Translations under genes and position numbers: made by a program
In this document: positions 1 through 5,768 of the stretch, piece by piece
Position numbering within the stretch: the first letter of the stretch is position 1
Layout of the letters: each line of letters starts with the position of its first letter
The notes under the pieces: generated by a model
Databases searched by the model: none
What the model was told of the DNA's origin: nothing
Seen by the model: the letters and a program-made list of their open reading frames with translations, nothing else
Assembly: GCA_018715105.1 (NCBI GenBank)
Contig: DVMG01000220.1
Location: 1-8,070 of the forward strand
Length of the DNA: 8,070 bases
Reading direction: 5' to 3'
DNA from: Candidatus Ventricola intestinavium
GTDB taxonomy: Bacteria; Bacillota; Clostridia; Christensenellales; Aristaeellaceae

Positions 1-11
1 GATCATATGGG

Positions 12-40
12 TTGACAAAATGTCAAAAACATTGTATCCT
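12..40 (+). promoter_or_regulatory. Sigma-A-type promoter of the aroF leader transcript
   Basis: A perfect -35 box TTGACA (12-17) is separated by 17 bases from a -10 box TATCCT (35-40). Transcription should begin near position 47. That leaves just enough 5' RNA for the Shine-Dalgarno sequence of the leader peptide at 72. The position rules out the upstream in-frame ATG at 55 as a normal translation start, because it would lie at the very 5' end of the RNA with no ribosome binding site. Confidence 0.75.
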
Positions 41-71
41 ATTTTCAGCGATCAATGCGGAGGGAAAAAAC

Positions 72-152
72 ATGTGCGTTTCTTTTTTCTATGCTTATTG
101 CGTCTGCCTGTATGAGAATGGGGATACGGGCTGTTTGCGCTGCGCGGCATAG
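72..152 (+). CDS. Leader peptide of the aroF attenuator (26 aa, Phe/Tyr-rich)
   Basis: This short reading frame starts at ATG 72 and ends at TAG 150-152. It is preceded by an excellent Shine-Dalgarno sequence GGAGGG (59-64) with a 7-base spacer. Residues 5-14 read F-F-Y-A-Y-C-V-C-L-Y, so five of ten codons are Phe or Tyr; there is no Trp. It lies between the promoter and an intrinsic terminator, directly upstream of the gene for the first enzyme of aromatic synthesis. Phe and Tyr are the end products that this pathway would sense. The Tyr14 codon (111-113) falls inside the first arm of a predicted protector hairpin, and the stop codon lies 14 bases beyond the antiterminator strand, as in classical trp or phe leaders. 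The peptide itself is probably without function; the act of translating it is the signal. It also contains five Cys (2, 10, 12, 21, 24), which is unexplained. The reading frame differs from that of aroF. Confidence 0.8.
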   Translation: MCVSFFYAYCVCLYENGDTGCLRCAA

Positions 153-180
153 GGAAAGCGCTGATTATCAAAAGCAGCCC
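106..180 (+). promoter_or_regulatory. Alternative RNA pairings of the attenuator (protector and antiterminator)
   Basis: Two mutually exclusive stems can be drawn by eye. Protector: 106-113 (GCCUGUAU) pairs with 124-131 (AUACGGGC) over 8 bp including one G-U, with a 10-base loop. Antiterminator: 128-136 (GGGCUGUUU) pairs with 172-180 (AAGCAGCCC) over 9 bp including one G-U. It may be extended inside by 137-141 (GCGCU) with 157-161 (AGCGC). The antiterminator uses the 5' arm of the terminator at 171-180, so the two cannot coexist. This gives the classical 1:2, 2:3, 3:4 arrangement. A ribosome held at the Phe/Tyr codons 84-113 would cover segment 1 and leave 128-136 free to prevent termination. 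A ribosome that continues to the stop at 150-152 would cover segment 2 and let the terminator form. The pairings are seen in the sequence; the mechanism is inferred from known leaders. Confidence 0.7.
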
Positions 181-208
181 GTCTTTGGAAGGGCTGCTTT
201 CTTTTTTC
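171..208 (+). terminator. Intrinsic terminator (attenuator) upstream of aroF
   Basis: A perfect 10-bp stem, AAAGCAGCCC (171-180) with GGGCTGCTTT (191-200), has a 10-base loop and is followed by a run containing six consecutive T (202-207). It ends about 36 bases before the aroF start and on the same strand as aroF. It therefore cannot be the end of an aroF transcript. It acts between the aroF promoter and the gene, as an attenuator would. Confidence 0.88.
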
Positions 209-227
209 GTTCCGCGCGGATATCGAC

Positions 228-235
228 GGAGGAGG
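228..235 (+). promoter_or_regulatory. Ribosome binding site deciding the aroF start
   Basis: GGAGGAGG lies 8 bases before ATG 244. It fixes the aroF start there rather than at the in-frame ATG 55, which would add 63 residues encoded across the terminator hairpin. Confidence 0.85.
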
Positions 236-243
236 TTGCTTTC

Positions 244-1257
244 ATGATTGTGATTTTGAAACCCCAGGCAGAGGCGGGGCGTGTGAGCGCGCTGATGGAG
301 CAGATCAAGCGGCTTGGCGTGGACATTCATTACAGCCAGGGCACGACGGAGACGATCCTGGGACTTGTGGGCGACACCGCTCATGTGGATGTGGACTGGC
401 TTCGTGCCAGCGACATTGTTGCGGATGTCAGGCGGGTCTCCGAGCCGTATAAGCTGGCCAACAGGCGTTTTCATCCACAGGATACGCAGGTGACCGTTTC
501 GGGCAGGCGGATCGGGGAGGGCGCATTCTGCGTCATCGCCGGCCCCTGTTCCGTGGAGAGCGAGGAGCAGCTGCTTCAGGTCGCCAGCGCGGTAAAGGCG
601 AGCGGCGCAACATGCCTGCGTGGAGGCGCATTCAAGCCGCGCACATCCCCCTATTCCTTTCAGGGCCTTGAAAACGAAGGGCTTCGCCTTCTGCTGGAGG
701 CAAGGCGCATCACGGGGTTGCCCATTGTCACGGAGATCATGAGCGAGACGCAGCTGGATGACTTTGCCGATGTGGACATCATTCAGGTTGGCGCGCGCAA
801 CATGCAGAATTTCCGGCTTTTAAAGGCTCTGGGCCATTCTCGAAAGCCGGTTCTTCTCAAGCGCGGCCTGTCTGCGACGATTGAGGAACTGCTCATGAGC
901 GCCGAATATGTCTTGGCCGGCGGGAATCCCAATGTGATTCTCTGTGAGCGCGGCATCCGCACGTTTGAGAAGATGATTCGAAACAATCTGGACATCTCGG
1001 CCGTGCCGGTGATCAAGGAGAAATCCCACCTCCCGGTTCTGATTGACCCGTCGCATGCGGCCGGTATCGCCTGGATGGTGAAGCCGCTCGCCCGCACAGC
1101 GGTTGCCGCCGGCGCGGATGGCCTCATGATCGAGGTTCACAACAATCCATCGTGCGCGCTGTGCGACGGAGCGCAGTCCCTGGATCCCGCGCAGTTCGAT
1201 CTTCTGATGCAGGATATCCGCCGCCGGGCGGCCTTTGAGGAAAAGGTCATGTCGTGA
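244..1257 (+). CDS. aroF: 3-deoxy-7-phosphoheptulonate (DAHP) synthase, type I-beta with N-terminal regulatory domain
   Basis: This enzyme condenses phosphoenolpyruvate and erythrose 4-phosphate to DAHP, the committed step of the shikimate pathway in the cytoplasm. At 337 residues it has the usual length of the two-domain bacterial form. Residues 1 to about 70 look like the ferredoxin-like (ACT-like) domain, beginning MIVILKP; in relatives such as the Thermotoga enzyme this domain binds Tyr or Phe for feedback inhibition. The barrel follows with clear motifs: GPCSVES (100-106, metal ligand Cys102), RGGAFKPRTSPYSFQG (126-141, phosphoenolpyruvate and phosphate binding), QVGARNMQN (181-189), LLKRG (204-208), IDPSHAAG (267-274, metal ligand His271), MIEVHNNP (295-302, Glu297) and the Asp308 ligand in CDGAQSL. 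The start at 244 is set by a strong Shine-Dalgarno sequence. Expression is probably controlled by the leader-peptide attenuator immediately upstream. No other shikimate gene is linked in the window. The last 11 bases overlap the 3' end of the convergent phosphoesterase gene. Confidence 0.96.
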   Translation: MIVILKPQAEAGRVSALMEQIKRLGVDIHYSQGTTETILGLVGDTAHVDVDWLRASDIVADVRRVSEPYKLANRRFHPQDTQVTVSGRRIGEGAFCVIAGPCSVESEEQLLQVASAVKASGATCLRGGAFKPRTSPYSFQGLENEGLRLLLEARRITGLPIVTEIMSETQLDDFADVDIIQVGARNMQNFRLLKALGHSRKPVLLKRGLSATIEELLMSAEYVLAGGNPNVILCERGIRTFEKMIRNNLDISAVPVIKEKSHLPVLIDPSHAAGIAWMVKPLARTAVAAGADGLMIEVHNNPSCALCDGAQSLDPAQFDLLMQDIRRRAAFEEKVMS

Positions 1258-2110
1258 CGCCGCCTGCATCCCTTTTCCAAAACGCGCTGGTTCCGATTCC
1301 ATCCGGCCAGGGAAACCGTGCGTCCGCCTGCTGCCATGTCTGTGGGCTGATGCTGGCTTCGCCTTTTGAGGCGGCGATCCTGCCGGCCAGCGTGACAAAG
1401 CCAACCAGAAAGTCCCGATTGTACGTCATCTGCAGGCAGATGATATGCGCCATGATCGGGCAGAATTCCGCCATTCCAGAGGAGAGAAAGCGCTCGCGCA
1501 GGGGACGGACGTCGTAGTGCACCGAATAGGGCATGAGCACGGCCTCTTTTCCTTCCAGGAGGAGAAGCGTGTATGTGGAGGTGCCGGACGTTCCCTCGTC
1601 CATGCAGCCCAGGCTTCCGATTCCATCCAGTCTCAGCCCGGGAAGCTGGTAGTGTATCGGATTGTGCCCGTGTCCGCAGAGGATGTGTGTGGGCGAGTCA
1701 AAACGCATTTCACGCAGCAGCGGGAGCGCCCGACTGGGATCGTTGACCGGAAAGCGGTCGTCCTCCGGCAGGGCGTGGCAAAACGTAATCCCGTCCAGCT
1801 GATAGGTTTTTTCAAACCGGATGTCCTGCTCCTGAAGGAAGGAGGCGTTATAGCGCAGCGACGCGAAGTTTGCGCCCGAATAGGCGGGGTCGCCCTGCAT
1901 GGCGGAGAGGATGTAGCGTTCATGATTGCCATGCAGGCAGTGAACATTCTCCGCTTTGAGCAGATCGAGCGTTTCGCGTGGGCAGGGCCCCAGATTCACC
2001 TGATCGCCGAGCGAGAGGATTTTGTCCGGCCTTTTTTGCCGGATGGATTTGAGGACGGCTTCCAGGGCGAGGATATTTGCGTGCACGTCTGCGATGAGCG
2101 CAATCAGCAT
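1247..2110 (-). CDS. Calcineurin-like metallophosphoesterase family protein
   Basis: This is a 287-residue soluble protein of the calcineurin-like metallophosphoesterase superfamily, which uses two metal ions to hydrolyse phosphomono- or diesters. Visible motifs are D8-x-H10 (IADVHAN), G35-D36-x-x-N39-x-x-G (LSLGDQVNLG), G61-N62-H63-E64, His112 in FCHALPED, and the C-terminal metal-binding G146-H147-G148-H149 followed by NP. The pattern fits the small YfcE/MJ0936-like group. The substrate cannot be read from the sequence. The fold normally ends around residue 200, after SLGCMDEG (166-173). The remaining 80 or so residues, including FLVGFVTLAGRI (234-245), are not recognised. The start at 2110 is supported by AAGGAGG (2115-2121 on the reverse strand), although the 4-base spacer is short. 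A candidate promoter lies at 2170-2198. The gene converges on aroF with an 11-base overlap and is divergent from addB. No functional link with either neighbour is evident. Confidence 0.88.
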   Translation of the reverse strand: MLIALIADVHANILALEAVLKSIRQKRPDKILSLGDQVNLGPCPRETLDLLKAENVHCLHGNHERYILSAMQGDPAYSGANFASLRYNASFLQEQDIRFEKTYQLDGITFCHALPEDDRFPVNDPSRALPLLREMRFDSPTHILCGHGHNPIHYQLPGLRLDGIGSLGCMDEGTSGTSTYTLLLLEGKEAVLMPYSVHYDVRPLRERFLSSGMAEFCPIMAHIICLQMTYNRDFLVGFVTLAGRIAASKGEASISPQTWQQADARFPWPDGIGTSAFWKRDAGGVTT

Positions 2111-2142
2111 GGGGCCTCCTTCTCTTGGCGCATGTGCCTCGA

Positions 2143-2171
2143 TTGAAAAAGCATCTTGTCTATGCTATAAT
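2143..2171 (+). promoter_or_regulatory. Promoter of addB (extended -10)
   Basis: TTGAAA (2143-2148) is followed after 17 bases by the consensus TATAAT (2166-2171). The -10 box is preceded by TG-n (2163-2165), giving an extended -10. Transcription should start near 2178 and produce a 5' untranslated region of about 135 bases before addB that contains all three parS sites. Confidence 0.78.
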
Positions 2172-2198
2172 TTTATCCAAAAGGCTTGCGTTGTGCAA
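2170..2198 (-). promoter_or_regulatory. Candidate promoter of the metallophosphoesterase gene
   Basis: Read on the minus strand, TTGCAC (2193-2198) is followed after 17 bases by TAAAAT (2170-2175). The start of transcription would be near 2163, about 50 bases upstream of the gene. It faces the addB promoter, and the two -10 boxes share bases 2170-2171. This is weaker than the addB promoter and is a pattern match only. Confidence 0.45.
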
Positions 2199-2208
2199 GG
2201 GCTTGCCC

Positions 2209-2224
2209 TGTTTCACGTGAAACA
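2209..2224. other. parS centromere site 1 (ParB/Spo0J binding)
   Basis: TGTTTCACGTGAAACA is a perfect 16-bp palindrome. It matches the established parS consensus TGTTnCACGTGAAACA at every position. parS is the loading site for the ParB CTPase, which spreads along DNA, recruits SMC and positions replication origins. This is the first of three identical copies within 86 bp, in the gap between the phosphoesterase gene and addB. Centre-to-centre spacings are 36 and 34 bp. Confidence 0.9.
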
Positions 2225-2244
2225 ATTTTGCTTTGATGGAAGGA

Positions 2245-2260
2245 TGTTTCACGTGAAACA
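2245..2260. other. parS centromere site 2
   Basis: This is a second exact copy of the 16-bp palindrome, 20 bases after site 1. The spacer sequences are unrelated to one another, so the sites are conserved individually and are not part of a longer tandem repeat. Confidence 0.9.
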
Positions 2261-2278
2261 ATCGGAAGCCCGGAAAAG

Positions 2279-2294
2279 TGTTTCACGTGAAACA
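2279..2294. other. parS centromere site 3
   Basis: This is a third exact copy of the 16-bp palindrome, 18 bases after site 2. It ends 20 bases before the addB start codon and just upstream of the addB ribosome binding site (AGGGGG, 2298-2303). ParB bound here could affect early addB transcription. Confidence 0.9.
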
Positions 2295-2314
2295 TTCAGG
2301 GGGAAAACACGTTT

Positions 2315-5300
2315 ATGCAGATCATAACGGGCAGGCCGCACCGGCTGCTGAAAGAATGCGTGCGCCGAATCGGCCGGGCGGTAGCGTCGGGCGAGGCATG
2401 CATGATGCTGGTTCCCTCGCAATACACGCTTCAGGCAGAAATTGACGTGATGACAGGCCTGAATCAGAAGGGATCGTTCCTGATCGACGTGCTGTCGCCC
2501 GGCAGGCTGCAGGGGCGCGTGTTTGAGCGGGCGGGGCAGCCCGAACACGTGCTGTTTGACGAGCGCGGAAAACGGATGGTGCTCAGCGATGTAATCGAGC
2601 AGGAAAAGGAAAGCCTGTCCACCTATCAAAGCGCGGCACGCCATGGAAACGGCGGACTGGCCGGGAAAATGTCGCCGCTCATCGCATCGTTTAAAAGAAG
2701 CGGGATGACGGCCCAGGAGGTCGCGCTGGCCGCCGAAAGGATGGATCCCAGGAGCGGTCTGTCCAAAAAGATCAGGGATGCGGCGAAAATCTATGCGGCC
2801 TATGAGGAGCGCATGCAGGGCGAGCTGGCCGATGCCGAAGATGCGGCGCGCGAAATGTGTGCGCGCATGCGGCGCTCGGGCGTTTTGGAAGGGCAACGTG
2901 TTTTTGTCTACGGCTTTGATATGATTACGCCGGCGTTTGCGGCCGAGCTGATACACATGGCAGGGCTGGCTAAAAGCGTAACGCTTGCCGTGGAAACCGA
3001 TGAAAACTCGGCGGCCGATGGAAGGCTCTTCGCGCCGGTGAATTTCAGCCTGGAGCGGCTTCGCGCACTCGCCCGGGAAAGGGGAATCCCCGTCGCAGAA
3101 GAGCGGATAACCGGAGAACTGGAAGCGCCGGAGGAGATCCGCTTTCTGGAGCAGAATCTGTTTGCGCTTGGCGGAAAACCCTTTGAGAAGGCGCCCGGGT
3201 GTGTGGAGCTGCGAACGGCAAGCAGCATGCGCCGGGAAGTGCATCTGGCGGCGGCCCGCATGCGCACGCTCGCGATGGCGGGAGAGGACAGCACGGAGAT
3301 GGCGGTTGTATATCCAAAGGGAAGCGGCTATGCGCCCCTTCTGGCGAGCATTCTGCCAGCCTATGGGCTGACGCCGTATATCGCGGAAAAACGGCCCGCC
3401 AGCGCGCACCCGCTTTGCAGGTTTGTGCTGAGCGCACTGGCGGTCGTAGCCGGCGGCTGGCGCACCAGTGATATCGTGGATTGCGCGCAGTCCGGCATGA
3501 TGGGATTGGCACAGGAAGAAATCGACTCGCTCTGCACATACTGTGAAACCCTGGATATCCGTCCGGGAGCGTTTACAAGACCGTTTTCATATATCCGGGA
3601 AGGCACGGAGGAAGCGCTTGAGAAGCTGAATCAGATCCGGGAAAAGGTAGCCGGGCCGCTTCAGGCGTTTGAACGCGTCCTCGCATCCGCAGAACGGCCG
3701 GACGACATGCTGGCTGCGATTGTAAACCTGCTGGGCGATGTGCACGCGCTTGAAACCCTGGAAGCCATGCGCGTGGAACTCGAAGAAAACGGGCTGGCTT
3801 CGGAGGCACAGGACTGCGCACAGGTCTGGGCCGCGCTCATGGAAACGCTGGATCAGATGCACACGCTGCTGGGGGAGAGGCATGTGCCGGTCCGGCTTGC
3901 GATGACGCTGCTTGAAAGCGGATTATCGGCCCTGGAGCTGTCCGCCCTTCCTCCGGCCGACGGCGCGGTGATCTGCGGCGAAATCGGCAATGTCCGCATG
4001 GGGCCGATCAAAACCTTGTGGGCCCTGGGCATGAACGACATGCAGGCCGCCGCGGACGGCGGTCTGCTGTCCCCGGATGAACAGGAAGAGGCGGAGCGCA
4101 TCACGGGAGCCTATCTGGGCATGCGTCCCTCAGAGCGCGCGGCGCTCGCACATCTGGACGAGCTCAAAGCGCTTTCGGGGGCAAGCAGGCGCGTGATCGT
4201 TTCCTATGCACTGGCGGATGAGACGGGGAGGGCGCTGCGGGAGGGGACGGCCGTGCAGGCATTGCGCAGGATCTTTCCGGAAATGCCGGTTCAGGGGGGC
4301 ATGGCGGAAGAGGAGGAAATCGCCATGCTCTGCGCCCGGGAACCGGCGCTTGAGGCGCTTTCCGTCTATCTCTCTGACGCGGCGGATGGGCGGCGTGAGT
4401 GGGCGCCCGAATACGACGCGGCCTATGCCGCCCTTGCAGGGGATGAGGAAGGAATGGCATCCCTTCGGATGATCACGGAAAATCTGGGTTCCGAGCCGGA
4501 AAGGCGGCTTGAGTCCGCGCAGGCGCGCAGGCTCTATGGACGGCCTGTGATCAGCGTATCCCGGCTGGAAACATTCGCCCAGTGTCCCTATCGGCACTTC
4601 ATCCGCTACGGCCTGGCGCCGCAGGAGGAGAAGGAGGCAGGCGTGGATCGGGCTGAACTGGGCACGCTTTACCATGAGGCGGCGGACCGCTTCACCCGCG
4701 CGGTCACAGCCCTGCCCGAATTTCCCCAGGTGGAGCCGGATGTATGCGACAGGCTCATGGATGAGGCTATCGCCCCTCTGATAGAGAAATGGCGCGCCTC
4801 GCCTCTTGGCTCGAGCGCACGCGGCGACGCGGTGGCAAGGCGGATTGGCAAAACGGCGCGCAGAACGGCGCGAAACATGGTTTCCCAATATGCGGGAAGC
4901 CGGTTCAGGCCTCTGTGCACCGAGCTCGTCTTTGGGCAAAACGGCATCGCGCCCATCATGCTGGAGCTCCCAGATGGCACATTCGTCTACCTGCAGGGGA
5001 GAATTGACCGGGTCGATGTGCTGGATGCAGAAGAGAAGGTCATCCGCATTGTGGATTACAAGAGCGGCGGCCAAAGGTTTGATCCGACGATGGTCTATGG
5101 GGGTCTTCAGCTGCAGCTGCTCCTGTATCTCGCGGCGGCCTTGGCGCAGATACCGGGATCCCATGCGGGAGGATTCTTCTATTGCCGCATCGCGGATCCG
5201 ATGATCCGAAGCGAATCCCGCATCCGGGAGGAGATTGAACGGCAGATCGCCCAAAAGCTGTCCTTGGCCGGAATCTCCCTTTCGGATGTGCAGATCCTGA

Positions 5301-5596
5301 GGGCACAGGATGAATACCATGCGGCCATGGTCACCCGGGAGGGAAAGCCCAACGGCCGATATGCGGCCGCGATGGTCGATGAGGAAGGAATGCAATCCAT
5401 GATCGGCTTTGCGGAAAAAAAGGCCGCCGAGTTGGCGGCCGGGGCCTATGCGGGCATCATCGCGCATGTGCCCGCGCAGAGAGGGGTGTTTACCGCCTGC
5501 CAGACATGCCGCTATGCGGCGGTATGCGGCTTTGATCCCACACGCCACGTGAAAAAGAGACTGAGCAAAAAGACGCTGGAGGATTTGAGAGAATAG
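2315..5596 (+). CDS. addB: ATP-dependent helicase/nuclease subunit B (AddB)
   Basis: AddB is the partner of AddA in the helicase-nuclease that processes double-strand DNA ends and prepares 3' tails for RecA; in Bacillus it recognises Chi and cuts the 5' strand. The 1093-residue length fits Firmicutes AddB. The C-terminal nuclease domain is intact, with GRIDRVD (895-901, metal ligand Asp898) and VDYKSG (913-918, Asp914 and Lys916). Four iron-sulfur cysteines are present: Cys757 in FAQCPYRHF, then Cys1062-x2-Cys1065-x5-Cys1071. This is the AddB arrangement that staples the nuclease domain. The inactivated-helicase region fills the N-terminal half, with a recognisable segment near residues 548-590 (VICGEIGNVRMGPIKTLWAL). 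The N-terminus is odd: MQIITGRPHRLLKE aligns with the P-loop position of other Firmicutes AddB proteins but lacks the GxGK[S/T] core. The start at 2315 follows AGGGGG with a rather long 11-base spacer. addA, the usual downstream neighbour, is absent here. Confidence 0.95.
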   Translation: MQIITGRPHRLLKECVRRIGRAVASGEACMMLVPSQYTLQAEIDVMTGLNQKGSFLIDVLSPGRLQGRVFERAGQPEHVLFDERGKRMVLSDVIEQEKESLSTYQSAARHGNGGLAGKMSPLIASFKRSGMTAQEVALAAERMDPRSGLSKKIRDAAKIYAAYEERMQGELADAEDAAREMCARMRRSGVLEGQRVFVYGFDMITPAFAAELIHMAGLAKSVTLAVETDENSAADGRLFAPVNFSLERLRALARERGIPVAEERITGELEAPEEIRFLEQNLFALGGKPFEKAPGCVELRTASSMRREVHLAAARMRTLAMAGEDSTEMAVVYPKGSGYAPLLASILPAYGLTPYIAEKRPASAHPLCRFVLSALAVVAGGWRTSDIVDCAQSGMMGLAQEEIDSLCTYCETLDIRPGAFTRPFSYIREGTEEALEKLNQIREKVAGPLQAFERVLASAERPDDMLAAIVNLLGDVHALETLEAMRVELEENGLASEAQDCAQVWAALMETLDQMHTLLGERHVPVRLAMTLLESGLSALELSALPPADGAVICGEIGNVRMGPIKTLWALGMNDMQAAADGGLLSPDEQEEAERITGAYLGMRPSERAALAHLDELKALSGASRRVIVSYALADETGRALREGTAVQALRRIFPEMPVQGGMAEEEEIAMLCAREPALEALSVYLSDAADGRREWAPEYDAAYAALAGDEEGMASLRMITENLGSEPERRLESAQARRLYGRPVISVSRLETFAQCPYRHFIRYGLAPQEEKEAGVDRAELGTLYHEAADRFTRAVTALPEFPQVEPDVCDRLMDEAIAPLIEKWRASPLGSSARGDAVARRIGKTARRTARNMVSQYAGSRFRPLCTELVFGQNGIAPIMLELPDGTFVYLQGRIDRVDVLDAEEKVIRIVDYKSGGQRFDPTMVYGGLQLQLLLYLAAALAQIPGSHAGGFFYCRIADPMIRSESRIREEIERQIAQKLSLAGISLSDVQILRAQDEYHAAMVTREGKPNGRYAAAMVDEEGMQSMIGFAEKKAAELAAGAYAGIIAHVPAQRGVFTACQTCRYAAVCGFDPTRHVKKRLSKKTLEDLRE

Positions 5597-5603
5597 TCGA
5601 AAA

Positions 5604-5627
5604 CGCAGCATGCGCGCGGCATGCGTG
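5604..5627 (+). other. GC-rich stem-loop after addB
   Basis: GCATGC (5608-5613) can pair with GCATGC (5619-5624) across a 5-base loop. The stem extends outward by three weaker pairs around a bulged A. It begins 8 bases after the addB stop codon. There is no T-run behind it, so it is not a canonical intrinsic terminator. It may protect the 3' end of the message or have no role. Confidence 0.25.
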
Positions 5628-5701
5628 CAATCTTGGCAAAAAGAATTTGCTGAGAGGGTCTGCGCCGGAGGAGAGGAGGAGAAAGGGAAAAGAACAGATA
5701 A

Positions 5702-5721
5702 TTTGGATATAAATATCCAAA
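5702..5721. repeat. Inverted repeat, operator-like, upstream of the histidine kinase gene
   Basis: Nine-base arms (TTTGGATAT at 5702-5710 and ATATCCAAA at 5713-5721) flank a 2-base centre, AA. A two-base loop is too tight for an RNA hairpin, so a DNA-binding site for a dimeric regulator is the more natural reading. It lies 48 bases before the longest possible start of the kinase. Its TATAAA core could also serve as a -10 box, but no matching -35 box is visible. The gap 5597-5768 otherwise holds a long purine tract (about 5667-5694) and no convincing gene or promoter. Confidence 0.4.
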
Positions 5722-5768
5722 CTGGAAGGAAAATAAAGGAAATACGGCGAATATAGCGAACAAAGGGC

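Noticed and set aside
55..243. In-frame 63-residue N-terminal extension of the DAHP synthase from ATG 55
   Set aside because: It would be translated across a perfect intrinsic terminator, it starts within about 10 bases of the predicted transcription start with no ribosome binding site, and it adds residues unlike the family. The strong ribosome binding site at 228-235 supports 244.
1445..2146. 233-residue plus-strand frame opposite the phosphoesterase gene
   Set aside because: It is an antisense shadow; the minus-strand frame carries all metallophosphoesterase motifs.
2022..2327. 101-residue plus-strand frame containing FHVKQ and SRETF repeats
   Set aside because: The repeated peptide motifs are simply translations of the three parS palindromes. 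The frame overlaps the phosphoesterase gene and addB and has no start signal.
2249..3409. 386-residue minus-strand open frame opposite the addB 5' end
   Set aside because: It is a shadow of addB with an Arg/His/Pro-rich composition, and its end runs through the parS sites.
5703..5756. 17-codon frame from TTG 5703 behind a purine-rich tract
   Set aside because: The start codon is weak, it overlaps the inverted repeat, and it has no composition suggesting a leader peptide. There is no terminator behind it.
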